From Candidatus Phaeomarinobacter ectocarpi (GTDB lineage: Bacteria; Pseudomonadota; Alphaproteobacteria; CGMCC-115125): 64,000 nt of DNA. The position numbers and the translations under genes are program-made. Below the pieces are notes generated by a model. It saw only the letters and a program-made list of their open reading frames with translations, was not told the origin of the DNA and did no database searches. The DNA lies in contig NZ_HG966617.1 in the NCBI RefSeq assembly GCF_000689395.1, positions 1,830,677 to 1,894,676 of the forward strand. Reading direction: 5' to 3'. Position 1 is the stretch's first letter; every line of letters starts with the position of its first letter. Positions 18,426 through 26,682 of this stretch are shown in pieces.

Positions 18426-19157
18426 ATGGCCATCGACCTTTACACCGCGGCCACACCGAATGGCTGGAAGGCCTCGATCATGGTGGAAGAACTCAAGGAG
18501 GCCGGTGCAGCGCTGCCAGCGGTCTCGGTCCACACCATCGACCTGCGCAATGGAGATCAGTTTTCCGACGCCTTCACCGCCATCAATGCAAATCAGAAAA
18601 TTCCGGCGATCATCCATGATGGCCGGGCCATAATGGAAAGCTGCGCCATTCTGGAATATCTGGCGGAGCAATTCCCGACCCCGCTTCTGCCTTTGGATGA
18701 GCGCAAGTGGGATGTGGTGCCATGGCTCTATTGGCAAGCAGCCAATCTCGGCCCGACGTTCGGAAACAAGCTCAGCTACACGCGCTACATGGACGACGTG
18801 GAGCCGATCAAGAAAGAGCACCCGCTGACGCGCTTCAACAATGAAGCACAACGTCTTGTTGCGATTCTGGAATCGCGGCTTGAAGCCCACGACTTCATCT
18901 GTGGAAATGAGTTTACCGTCGCCGACATTTCCATCTGGCCATGGGTGCGCGGCTGGAAATGGAGCAAGGTGGACATCACCAAGTCCCCCCGCCTCATGGC
19001 GTGGGTGGACCGTGTAAGGGCGCGTCCAGGTGTTGAACGCGGCATTGCCTATGGTGTGCCAAAGGACGAGATCGACCAATGGAGCGCAGAACGCAAAGCT
19101 CAATACGCCAAGTCAGGCGCAAGCATTGCGTCCAATACGCCCCAAAAATCGACCTAA
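18426..19157 (+). CDS. Glutathione S-transferase, YfcG/YghU (Ure2-like) type
   Basis: A 243-residue GST. The N-terminal thioredoxin-like domain starts with YTAATPNGWKASIMVEELKE, the signature of the Nu-class/Ure2-like bacterial enzymes YfcG and YghU, with a NQKIPAIIHDGRAIMESCAILEYLAE glutathione-binding segment. The helical C-terminal domain carries FTVADISIWPWVRGWKW. Relatives reduce disulfides or peroxides using glutathione. It closely follows the patatin gene and is convergent with the CBS gene. Confidence 0.93.
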   Translation: MAIDLYTAATPNGWKASIMVEELKEAGAALPAVSVHTIDLRNGDQFSDAFTAINANQKIPAIIHDGRAIMESCAILEYLAEQFPTPLLPLDERKWDVVPWLYWQAANLGPTFGNKLSYTRYMDDVEPIKKEHPLTRFNNEAQRLVAILESRLEAHDFICGNEFTVADISIWPWVRGWKWSKVDITKSPRLMAWVDRVRARPGVERGIAYGVPKDEIDQWSAERKAQYAKSGASIASNTPQKST

Positions 19158-19173
19158 CGGCGAATCAAAACTC

Positions 19174-19605
19174 TTAGCCGCTGGCGATATACGCCTTCAA
19201 AGATTCAGCTTCGAGTTCCGCATCAGCGATGCGCCGCTTCACGACGTCACCGATTGATATGATCCCGGTCAGCTTGCCGTCTTCTGTGACAGGCAGGTGC
19301 CGCATGCGCCCTGCCGTCATCATTTCCATAAGACGCTCGGTTGAATCCTGCAGGCTGCAGGTCACAACTTCGCGGGTCATATGGGCCGATACCGGTTCTT
19401 TGAGCGCATCGCAGCCGCTGCTTGATGTCGCCCGCACAATGTCACGTTCAGACAGGATGCCTGCCACGCGCTGTGCAAAGTCGGTCACGACGATGGCGCC
19501 AATGCGCTTTGCCGCCAGCATATTGACCGCGTCCTGTAACGTGGCCTCTGGCGTAATCGTCGCAACATCCCGACCCTTGTCCTTCAGGATGCTAGATACA
19601 GTCAT
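19174..19605 (-). CDS. CBS-domain protein
   Basis: A 143-residue protein made of two CBS motifs: the first in ATLQDAVNMLAAKRIGAIVV with GILSERDIVRA, the second in DSTERLMEMMTAGRMRHLPV with GIISIGDVVKRRI. Paired CBS motifs bind adenosine ligands such as AMP, ATP or NAD. As a stand-alone module it probably regulates another protein. ATG 19605 follows a GGGAGAG site; the upstream extension of 27 residues is rejected. Similar genes sit near hisI and patatin genes in related genomes as I recall. Confidence 0.92.
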   Translation of the reverse strand: MTVSSILKDKGRDVATITPEATLQDAVNMLAAKRIGAIVVTDFAQRVAGILSERDIVRATSSSGCDALKEPVSAHMTREVVTCSLQDSTERLMEMMTAGRMRHLPVTEDGKLTGIISIGDVVKRRIADAELEAESLKAYIASG

Positions 19606-19924
19606 CACACGCTCTCCCTTATCCAGCGATGATGAAACAAACGCGAAGCACCGCTTATCCGCAGAATTCAGCCGAATATGGCCCATTTACTGCGGAAACA
19701 CGTACGAATCCTTCTCAGGAACACTCCGCGCATACGAACCGCAAGTATGAGCGCGACATTCCGACGCGACAAGCCAAGAAGATGAACAAGGTCAACAAGT
19801 TAGGACAGCTATGTTGACACATTTAGGGGCTTTTATGACAGATTTCAGAGCCTAAGCTGGCCGCATTTCCGGCGCATTACCCGCCTACTCGCGTTCCACC
19901 ACATATTCCAGGGACGGCCCGACC
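19606..19924. other. Intergenic region between the CBS gene and the DUF2157 gene
   Basis: About 320 bases. A TTGACA at 19814-19819 may be a -35 element for the rightward gene but no convincing -10 follows at normal spacing. Nothing else recognisable. Confidence 0.35.
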
Positions 19925-21241
19925 ATGATCCTGCGGCAGCAATATCTCAAACGCCTGAAGGGCGATCTCGACCGCTGGTCCCAGCGTGGTCTGGTGGATC
20001 CAGCCAAGATCCCCGCCATCATCAAGGACGCTGAAGGCACCGGCAGCGGCACGTCCCTCACCACCATTCTGGCTGTGCTTGGTGTGGTTCTGCTCGGCTT
20101 TGCGGCCATGAGCTTTGTGGCCGCCAACTGGACCGAGATGTCGAAGCTCACAAAACTGCTGATGCTGGCATTTGGCATGTGGGGCGCGGTGGGCATTGCC
20201 GCATGGCGCATCCGTGTGGATGAGGAAGGCGATGAGGTTGGTCGGGCGCTCTACACCGAAGCAGCCATTCTTCTGGCGGTGATACTGTTCGGTGTCTCGA
20301 TCATGTTGATCGGCCAGATGTATCACATCGGCGGCGAGTACTCGGACGGCCTGATGCTGTGGCTGGCAGGTGCCTTGCTGACCGCCTGGCTGGTGCCATC
20401 ACGCGCTGCGCTCATACTGGCCATCATCCTTGCGCCCATGTGGAGCGTCGCCGTCCTGACCGAGGACCCAAGCGTCCTGCACTGGCAGTTCCTGATCCCC
20501 ATCTCCTTTGCCAGCCTGCTTGCCGCCGGCATGGGGTGGCGCCCGGCGGCTCACCTCATCATCTTTGCCTGGGGTGTCTGGTTCTTCGTGACGGCCATGT
20601 GGCTGCTGGGGCACCTCGACTGGTCGCTGGACAGCGTGATGGTGCTGGCAACCCTGGTGGCCCTCACCATCTTCGCCAAGGGGCATATCTCCCTGCGCGT
20701 CATTGCTCCCTTTGAGGACGCGATGATCCATTGGGGACTGTTTGCTGCCATGGCCGTGGCGTTCTGGTTGCCTCTGGCAGCAGAAGGTCTGCTGCCCGAC
20801 GAAGACCATTACATGTGGCTGGCTGCCCTACTTGGCGCTGCTGTGTTGGGGACCAGCGGGTGGGCCTTTTCCCAGTCGCGCCTGCTGTTGCCGGACATGG
20901 CCGTGATTGTTGGTGCCGTGCTGGTGCTCATCGCATTTCCCTATGCACGCCTTGCCTGGGGTGACGTCATCGATTGGCTCTTCGTCATTGCCTATTTTGG
21001 AGCGTCGGTCTGGTGCGTCAGTTATGGCACCCGCACCCATGACCGCTTCAGCATCAATCTGGGCTTTGCAGCCTTCGGCCTCATGGCGCTTTACGTCTAC
21101 TTCGAAACAGTAGGCACTTTGCTGGACACCGCCGCCTTCTTTGCCATCGGCGGCCTGCTGCTCATCGGCCTGAGTGTAGGCCTTGGCCGCATCAGGACGC
21201 GGCTGCTGGCACAACAATCCAAATCACAGACGGAGGGCTGA
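19925..21241 (+). CDS. DUF2157 polytopic membrane protein
   Basis: A 438-residue protein with a soluble N-terminal segment of about 45 residues (LKGDLDRWSQRGLVDPAKIPAI, typical of DUF2157), then about a dozen hydrophobic helices rich in Trp, and a basic C-terminus. The family has no established function. The partner gene immediately downstream encodes a GDYXXLXY protein, and these two families are regularly found together, so they likely act as a unit in the inner membrane. ATG 19925 has an AGGGACG nearby. Confidence 0.85.
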   Translation: MILRQQYLKRLKGDLDRWSQRGLVDPAKIPAIIKDAEGTGSGTSLTTILAVLGVVLLGFAAMSFVAANWTEMSKLTKLLMLAFGMWGAVGIAAWRIRVDEEGDEVGRALYTEAAILLAVILFGVSIMLIGQMYHIGGEYSDGLMLWLAGALLTAWLVPSRAALILAIILAPMWSVAVLTEDPSVLHWQFLIPISFASLLAAGMGWRPAAHLIIFAWGVWFFVTAMWLLGHLDWSLDSVMVLATLVALTIFAKGHISLRVIAPFEDAMIHWGLFAAMAVAFWLPLAAEGLLPDEDHYMWLAALLGAAVLGTSGWAFSQSRLLLPDMAVIVGAVLVLIAFPYARLAWGDVIDWLFVIAYFGASVWCVSYGTRTHDRFSINLGFAAFGLMALYVYFETVGTLLDTAAFFAIGGLLLIGLSVGLGRIRTRLLAQQSKSQTEG

Positions 21242-21244
21242 GCC

Positions 21245-21916
21245 ATGACGGACTGGCTTGAAAGCATTTCGCGTGCGCCTTACCGGTTCTGGGGCTTGAT
21301 CCTTGCGGGCGTTTTGATGACCGCCCTGCTGGGCCAGATCGTGATCGAACGCATCACCCTGCTCTCCTCGGGAACGGAAGTCCGGCTGGCGACTGCACCA
21401 GTCGATCCGCGCGACATCTTCCGGGGCGACTACGTCATCCTGACTTATGACATCTCACGGCTGCCAATGGACAGCCTTGCAGAAGACGCCGACGACCTGA
21501 CTGCAGGTAGCCCTGTTTATGTGACGTTAACAGAACATGCAGACGGGCTATGGCGTGCCAACGGTATTTTTCCGGACTACCCGGATACTGAAGGAACCGC
21601 AGTCACCATTAAGGGCCGCATAGCATGGTTGGATAGAAGTCCCACCACACCGACCACCGTTGCCCCCGACGTGGACGGCATCACGCCGACGCCAGCCGTA
21701 CCGGAGTCTGAACGTTGCGTGCGCTGCCTGCAGGCGACAATTGAATACGGGATTGAAAGCTACTTCGTACCGGAAGGCGAAGGGCGTGTACTCGAAGACA
21801 TGCGCGACGAACGCAGCATAACGGTGATTGCAGCCGTTGCTGAAAACGGAACCGCCGCCATCAAGGGGTTGATCCTCGACGGCGGCGATCCTGTGTATCT
21901 GGAGCCTTTGCTCTAG
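21245..21916 (+). CDS. GDYXXLXY-domain membrane-anchored protein
   Basis: A 223-residue protein with one N-terminal transmembrane helix (about residues 14-34) and a periplasmic region. The defining motif appears as FRGDYVILTYDISRL near residue 62. Two cysteines close together (ERCVRCLQ) lie near residue 160, a possible disulfide or metal site. It starts three bases after the DUF2157 stop behind a GGAGGG site, so it is co-transcribed with it. Function is unknown. Confidence 0.85.
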   Translation: MTDWLESISRAPYRFWGLILAGVLMTALLGQIVIERITLLSSGTEVRLATAPVDPRDIFRGDYVILTYDISRLPMDSLAEDADDLTAGSPVYVTLTEHADGLWRANGIFPDYPDTEGTAVTIKGRIAWLDRSPTTPTTVAPDVDGITPTPAVPESERCVRCLQATIEYGIESYFVPEGEGRVLEDMRDERSITVIAAVAENGTAAIKGLILDGGDPVYLEPLL

Positions 21917-21980
21917 CAGAGCCGACCTCTTGGACTAGCCTCTGATCTAGCCGAGCCGACCTCTTAGACTAGCCTCTGCT
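21913..21980 (+). repeat. Two tandem 34-bp repeat units
   Basis: Two adjacent 34-base units (21913-21946 and 21947-21980) differ at only a few positions, each beginning with CTAGC and containing GAGCCGACCTCTT. The first starts at the stop codon of the GDYXXLXY gene, so it overlaps the gene end. Function is unknown; weak complementarity (CAGAG/CTCTG) could give a small hairpin. Confidence 0.8.
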
Positions 21981-22007
21981 TTAGCAGGGGGCAGGTCTCA
22001 GAACGAA

Positions 22008-22349
22008 CTAGTCGTCGTTCTTGGTGTCCGGGAAGCGGTTCAGCGGGAACGGCTTCTGATCCTGATTGAACGTCACATAGGCCAGGCACTGCCAGACGAA
22101 CTGAATGAGGTTGCGGCTGAAGGTCTTGAGTTCTTCATTGGCTTCACCTCGAACAAGTATCACCACGAACTGCAAGGCACCGAGGAAAATCGAGATCGAG
22201 AAGGCCAGATTTCCGAGGAACCAGAAACCAAGCATAAACAGCAGCCGGACCCAGAGCGCTTCATCACCATTGGCATCAGAACCGAGGCGTTTGGTGGTGG
22301 TGTCTTCGTTGGGTGTTTCACCGGCGTTAGAAGCTGTGGCGTCGCTCAT
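22008..22349 (-). CDS. DUF4389 membrane protein
   Basis: A 113-residue protein with an acidic N-terminal third, two hydrophobic helices (WVRLLFMLGFWFLGNLAFSI and a following FLGALQFVVILV), and the family-typical ending ELKTFSRNLIQFVWQCLAYVTFNQDQKPFP. DUF4389 has no known function. The ATG at 22349 is used; a TTG three codons upstream is nearer to an AGGAG and cannot be excluded. Confidence 0.85.
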   Translation of the reverse strand: MSDATASNAGETPNEDTTTKRLGSDANGDEALWVRLLFMLGFWFLGNLAFSISIFLGALQFVVILVRGEANEELKTFSRNLIQFVWQCLAYVTFNQDQKPFPLNRFPDTKNDD

Positions 22350-22497
22350 TTTGAACAATCACTCCTGAAAAAAGGATGCTCCGCAGGCATCCGACTGCCG
22401 CATCAAGTGACACGTCTGGTGCGCGGGGCGTGTTCTGGATTTGGGAAGTCACGCAACGCTTTCAATAGGTTAATCCCTATTTTCCGTAAGTTGCTTG

Positions 22498-23277
22498 TTA
22501 TTCATCTGCCTCGACCCCCGGATCGAACCGGCGGAACAGCAAAATCCCCGCAACGAAGCCCGCAATATGAGCCTCCCAGGCAATGTTCTGGGTCTCGGAT
22601 GTGGCACCGACGCCCAAAAAACCCATTAGCAAGGCCAGTCCGAGCCAGACCCCAACAAACATCATGGCCGGGCCGCTGGACAGCACTTTGTGGGCAGGGC
22701 GGCGTGGAATGGCACGCAGGGCCTCGGTTGAGTGATCAAACCCAAAGCGCGCCAGGGGGCCGCTGCTTTCGAAAACAAACAGCGCCGCCCCGGCAATGAC
22801 GCCGGAAATGGCACCTGAGGCTCCGACAACAATCACAAACTCGCCGACATGGGCCGTTGCGTAAACGATCCCGGCAATGATGCCGCAAATCAGGAAAAAC
22901 CCGATAAACCGGAATGTCCCCAGCCGTCGTGCGACAGGGGTGCCGAAAGCCAGCAACCAGACCGAGTTAAAGACCAGATGCATCCAGCCGCCATGCAGGA
23001 AGATGTAGGAGAGCGGAGTCCATACGGCGCCCCAGACCGGATAGGGAAAGACCAGCTGCGCCCCGTCGGGCCCCGCCCCATAGCGCGCCGGAATGAGCGC
23101 AAAATTGGCAAGAAACTGAAAATCCGCCTGTATGTCGAACAACAGCTCACGCGCCAGATGAATGCCAATAAAGACCGCCACCAGGCCAATCAGGATGGTT
23201 GGCGCCCGAAACATGGGATAACTGGCTGGCGGCTGGCGGTCATCGGAACCCCCCGATGGGGTCAGGTCGTCATTCAC
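22498..23277 (-). CDS. Rhomboid family intramembrane serine protease
   Basis: A 259-residue polytopic protein. The rhomboid L1 motif HGGWMHLVFNSVWL precedes the catalytic Ser in GASGAISG near residue 152, and the paired His is in WEAHIAGFVAG near residue 236, so the Ser-His dyad is intact. These proteases cut transmembrane helices within the membrane. It starts with GTG at 23277, which overlaps the stop of the upstream isomerase gene (GTGA), so translation is coupled. The N-terminal 25 residues are polar and cytoplasmic. Confidence 0.93.
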   Translation of the reverse strand: MNDDLTPSGGSDDRQPPASYPMFRAPTILIGLVAVFIGIHLARELLFDIQADFQFLANFALIPARYGAGPDGAQLVFPYPVWGAVWTPLSYIFLHGGWMHLVFNSVWLLAFGTPVARRLGTFRFIGFFLICGIIAGIVYATAHVGEFVIVVGASGAISGVIAGAALFVFESSGPLARFGFDHSTEALRAIPRRPAHKVLSSGPAMMFVGVWLGLALLMGFLGVGATSETQNIAWEAHIAGFVAGILLFRRFDPGVEADE

Positions 23278-23915
23278 GCGGCATCTCCTGCGGCTTTGAG
23301 GGCGGATTCAACAAGTTCCAGCCTGTCATTGCCGAAATACATGTCCGTCTTGTTAACGAACATGGTTGGCGAGCCAAAGCCACCACGCTCAATGACTTCT
23401 TCTGTATTGGCTCTCAAACGACCCTTGGCATCGTCAGACTTGATGGCCGCCTGGAACCCGTCCCAGTCCAGCCCCGCCTGATCGCAGATCTCGTTAAGGA
23501 TTTCAGGCTGCGAGATATCCTTGAGATCACCCCAATAGGCCTCAAAAGCCGCGCGGCTGTAGTCCACGACCTTGCCTTCATCCAGCGCATAGATGGCCCC
23601 ACGCATCACATCAACGGCCCGCACGGGGAACACCGGCGGCATGCCGATCTTGACGCCGCAGAACTTTGCCCAGTCCTGCAAATCCTTAACGTAATAACGC
23701 CCCTTTACGGGATGCGGATTGGCACGCTGCTCATAGACCGCTTCGTTAACCTTGTTGAAGATGCCGCCCACCAGAACCGGCCGCCAGTCGATGGTCGCCC
23801 CTGCCCGCCTGGCCACATCTTCCACCCGAGAGAAGGCCAGATAGGTCCAGGGGCTGGAACAGTCGTAAAAGAACTCGAGGGTCGCTGGCACGTGATCTCT
23901 CCCAATAAGCTGCAT
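23274..23915 (-). CDS. 2-hydroxychromene-2-carboxylate isomerase family protein (DsbA/GST-kappa fold)
   Basis: A 213-residue protein of the HCCA isomerase family: LEFFYDCSSPWTYLAFSRVEDVARRAG at the start (a Ser rather than a redox Cys pair), a WRPVLVGGIFNKVN motif, and a C-terminal GGFGSPTMFVNKTDMYFGNDRLELVE. Characterised relatives isomerise a naphthalene-degradation intermediate using glutathione, but many family members lie outside such pathways and no degradative neighbours are seen here. It is translationally coupled to the rhomboid gene. Confidence 0.88.
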   Translation of the reverse strand: MQLIGRDHVPATLEFFYDCSSPWTYLAFSRVEDVARRAGATIDWRPVLVGGIFNKVNEAVYEQRANPHPVKGRYYVKDLQDWAKFCGVKIGMPPVFPVRAVDVMRGAIYALDEGKVVDYSRAAFEAYWGDLKDISQPEILNEICDQAGLDWDGFQAAIKSDDAKGRLRANTEEVIERGGFGSPTMFVNKTDMYFGNDRLELVESALKAAGDAA

Positions 23916-24229
23916 TTTGCGTCGTTTTCAGCCCTAGATGGCCGTAACCGCACCAAATTGGCAAGCCGCCCCAATCCACCATGCCCCGTTTAAGCACGCC
24001 CTGAGCAGGTGAGTGTCCCGCTTTGGATCAAACCGGGACATCTCAGACTGGCACGGTTCTCGCGGTTGTCAGCTTCATGAACGATCGCCACCAGGCCCCA
24101 CCACTGAAAACTGCCGTTTCCATGGTTAATCCGTATTCGGACGGCACGGTTTTTCACTGGCACGGCCATTGCTCCTATCGGTCTGTGCGCTACCCCCGGA
24201 CGCACATCAACGAAGGAAAGCGACACGCC
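23916..24229. other. Promoter region of the hfa operon
   Basis: About 315 bases between divergent genes. The frame of hfaA stays open upstream to 24023, but that extension has no signal peptide and no family support. A CtrA-like half-site lies at 24122-24129. Confidence 0.4.
24122..24129 (-). promoter_or_regulatory. CtrA-type octamer upstream of hfaA
   Basis: The minus strand reads TTAACCAT, the octamer described as a CtrA half-site in Caulobacter. It lies about 100 bases upstream of the hfaA start. Holdfast-anchor genes in Caulobacter are cell-cycle regulated, so the position makes sense. An eight-base match can be chance. Confidence 0.3.
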
Positions 24230-24685
24230 ATGTTGGGCTCTACGCAAAACCAGAAAAAAGCACAGAAGCGTACCGAATGGTTCGCAGCTGTTGCCGGTGG
24301 CGTTGCAGCCCTGGGCATTGCAGCCCTGAGCATGACGGCAGGTGAAGCTCTGGCGGCCAACGAGCCGTGGGAAGAGAACTACACCATGAACACCCCATAC
24401 GGTGATCAGCCGGGCGAAACCAATCGCGCCTTCAACCCGTCAACCCGTGATGCAAATGGGAATCGGGTCGTTTCCAATACGTTCACTCAATTCAGCAACA
24501 CTGCAGGTGTCGCTGGTGAAGGTTCTGGCGTCGGGACTTCTGGCATCTTCGGCTCTGCGTTGGCCGTCGGTAACCAGCTCAACGTCGTAACCAATGGCAA
24601 CAACAACACAGTGATCGTCAACTCAACACAAATAAACAATGGCGATCAGGAGGCCGTTCTCAATGGCACGCTCGATCTTGACTAA
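24230..24685 (+). CDS. hfaA: Holdfast anchoring protein A-like
   Basis: A 151-residue secreted protein. A long signal region reaches about residue 43. Then comes ETNRAFNPSTRDANGNRVV, which matches the HfaA signature of Caulobacter, followed by an Asn/Thr/Val-rich curlin-like part (LAVGNQLNVV, NNNTVIVNSTQINNGDQ). In Caulobacter HfaA, HfaB and HfaD fix the polar polysaccharide holdfast to the cell surface and form amyloid-like polymers. ATG 24230 has AAGGAAAG upstream. Its end overlaps hfaB by 23 bases. Confidence 0.85.
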   Translation: MLGSTQNQKKAQKRTEWFAAVAGGVAALGIAALSMTAGEALAANEPWEENYTMNTPYGDQPGETNRAFNPSTRDANGNRVVSNTFTQFSNTAGVAGEGSGVGTSGIFGSALAVGNQLNVVTNGNNNTVIVNSTQINNGDQEAVLNGTLDLD

Positions 24686-25853
24686 ATCCCCGACAAAGAC
24701 ACGCACCCCGCTTCGCGGCATTGCACTGACGTTTGGCGCGCTGGCTCTGGCCGGCTGCATCAGTCCTGTTGCAGGCCCCAGCGGCACCTACGCGACACCA
24801 ATCGGCAACGCGCCGGTGATCAGCAACGAAACGCCGTACTCCACGGCACTGCGTTGCCTGTCCCGCCACGTGCGCAGCCAGGGCATGTCCGGTCCGCGCA
24901 TCGCGGTTGGTCAGATTGCTGACTACACCGGCAAGGAAGAATTTGAAGGCGGCCGCAAGGTCACCCAGGGCGCAGCCCTGATGGCCATCTCCGCCCTTGC
25001 CAAGTCCGGCGTTCGTCTCGTCGAACGTTTCGACACAGGCGTCTCCGAGCTTGAGCTGAAATATGCCAACAACAAGCTGATCGGCGACACGGGTGAAAAG
25101 GGTGCGTACCGTCAGGTACACGCCGGCCAGATCCCCGGCTCCGACTATTACCTCGTTGGCGGCATCACGGAACTGAACTTCAACATCCGCTCCGGTGGTC
25201 TTGACGGTCTGTTCTCTGAAGAAAACCCACTGGGCACAACGGCAACTCTGGTTGCCAAGCAGTATGTGCTGAATGTTGGTCTTGACCTCCGCCTGGTGCG
25301 CACATCCACACTCGAAGTTGTGGACGTGATCTCCTACCAGAAGCAGATCATCGGCCGCGAACTGCGCGCAGGTGTGTTTGACTTCTTCGGCGGCAACCTT
25401 ATCGACGTTGGTGCTGGTGAAAAGGCTCTTGAGCCAATCCAGCTGGCAGTTCGCTCTGTCGTGGAACGTGCCGTGCTTGAGATGGTCGGCAGCCTCTACT
25501 CTGTTGGTCCACAGACCTGCAACGGCAACGATCCCCTGGGTGGCGGCAGCCTGCACAACAATCGCTACGTGAACGACCTCAACGGGTCCTCCCACGCAGT
25601 GAAGGTTCCCCACGCAACACAGGGTCACACGACCCAGACCTACGCAGCTGCACCGACCTACAATGCACCTGCTCCGATCCAGGCTGCTCCGGCTTACCCC
25701 GCAGCAACACCTTACTCCCCCCGTGCAGTAGCTCCACAGCCTGCACCGATGACGACTTCTGGAGGATACGACTATGGCACACGCAATCGCCCGTACGGCT
25801 GGTATGCAGGCTCTAATGGCAACGTCGATAGCGGTCTTCGCGGCTCTCTCTAG
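24663..25853 (+). CDS. hfaB: CsgG/HfaB family secretion lipoprotein
   Basis: A 396-residue lipoprotein with lipobox LAGC (Cys near residue 32). The CsgG-like core runs from ALRCLSRHVRSQGMSGPRIAVGQIADYTG through VTQGAALMAISALAKSGVRLVERFD, DYYLVGGITELNFNI and VVDVISYQKQIIGRELRAGVFDFF. CsgG-type proteins form outer-membrane secretion pores for curli; HfaB is needed for export or stability of HfaA and HfaD. The last 90 residues are Ala/Pro/Tyr-rich and low-complexity, and this region is where hfaD begins in another frame. ATG 24663 has a strong AGGAGG nine bases upstream. Confidence 0.9.
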   Translation: MARSILTKSPTKTRTPLRGIALTFGALALAGCISPVAGPSGTYATPIGNAPVISNETPYSTALRCLSRHVRSQGMSGPRIAVGQIADYTGKEEFEGGRKVTQGAALMAISALAKSGVRLVERFDTGVSELELKYANNKLIGDTGEKGAYRQVHAGQIPGSDYYLVGGITELNFNIRSGGLDGLFSEENPLGTTATLVAKQYVLNVGLDLRLVRTSTLEVVDVISYQKQIIGRELRAGVFDFFGGNLIDVGAGEKALEPIQLAVRSVVERAVLEMVGSLYSVGPQTCNGNDPLGGGSLHNNRYVNDLNGSSHAVKVPHATQGHTTQTYAAAPTYNAPAPIQAAPAYPAATPYSPRAVAPQPAPMTTSGGYDYGTRNRPYGWYAGSNGNVDSGLRGSL

Positions 25854-26559
25854 CGCTGCCTACGCTCAGGAAGCCACCACGGGTGGTGCCACGACAGGCG
25901 GTGTAGGTGCCGACGCGATTGTTGACGCCATTGCAGACACCGATGCCTCAGACGCATCCTCTGCAGCCCCTACGCTGCCAACGTCTACGGTCCTCAACGG
26001 CCAGATCAACCTCAACTCGGTGATCTCGGATGTGAAGGTTGTGTATGACGACGGCTCCGGCGTGGACGCAACTGCGGCTTCATTTGCCAACGATTTCACG
26101 GCGGCGACCCGAGGCTCAACTCTGGACCTCACATCGAACCAGACCAATGACGGCCAGGTGCGTGCAAAGGTTGACGTGACTGTGGACACCATCGACGGCT
26201 ATGTGGGTGCAAACTCTGTGGCCATCGGCAACAAGGTTCTCGCCGGCTCCAACTTCACCGGGTCCAACATGGCCATCGGGCAGACCAACAACGCCCGGGT
26301 GACAGCAACGACCAACCTCACAACCAGCGATGGCTGGGGTCAGGTACACGGTTCGGCCACAGCTATCGGCAACTCCGTTCATGGAGCCGCCGCCGGCTAT
26401 GGCAATGAGGCACCCCTGAACGCGACGAGCAATCAGACGAATAACGCCAACATCAAGTCTTCTGTGAACCTGAAGACGGACAACACAAACCACGCGGCCT
26501 TCTCATCTATCCAGGCCACGTCAATCGGCAACACCGCCACTTACGGCTCAGACTGGTAG
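25774..26559 (+). CDS. hfaD: Holdfast attachment protein D-like, curlin-type repeats
   Basis: A 261-residue secreted protein with a signal peptide cut near SAAYAQ. It contains at least three modules of about 50 residues with the pattern Q-T-N-[DN]-x-x-[VI], a Thr/Val strand ending in x-T, and a terminal [AS]-I-G-N, for example NQTNDGQVRAKV, GQTNNARVTATTNLTT and NQTNNANIKSSVNLKT; a weaker fourth copy precedes them. This resembles curlin repeats and suits an amyloid-like beta fold. It starts 80 bases inside hfaB behind GGAGG, so the two frames overlap. Position and composition support HfaD, although it is shorter than the Caulobacter protein as I recall it. Confidence 0.8.
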   Translation: MAHAIARTAGMQALMATSIAVFAALSSAAYAQEATTGGATTGGVGADAIVDAIADTDASDASSAAPTLPTSTVLNGQINLNSVISDVKVVYDDGSGVDATAASFANDFTAATRGSTLDLTSNQTNDGQVRAKVDVTVDTIDGYVGANSVAIGNKVLAGSNFTGSNMAIGQTNNARVTATTNLTTSDGWGQVHGSATAIGNSVHGAAAGYGNEAPLNATSNQTNNANIKSSVNLKTDNTNHAAFSSIQATSIGNTATYGSDW

Positions 26560-26631
26560 GCCACGCAGGGCAGACTTCTGAGACGTATCGAGCAGCGCTA
26601 ACAACCGTCGGGGTTCTAGGCGCAAACACTA

Positions 26632-26667
26632 AGGGGAGATCCAGAACGGATCTCCCCTATTTTTTTG
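26632..26667 (+). terminator. Rho-independent terminator of the hfa operon
   Basis: A perfect 11-bp stem (26632-26642 with 26648-26658), a five-base loop and a run of T bases. It ends the hfa operon and faces the converging tetR gene that ends at 26683. Confidence 0.92.
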
Positions 26668-26682
26668 TGCCGTGTGGATGTG

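Noticed and set aside
21913-21980. CRISPR-like repeat
   Set aside because: Only two adjacent units without spacers; they are simple tandem copies.
25774-25853. Frameshift or sequencing error at the hfaB/hfaD junction
   Set aside because: Both frames have full-length coding features: hfaD has its own GGAGG and signal peptide, and the hfaB tail is a plausible low-complexity end.
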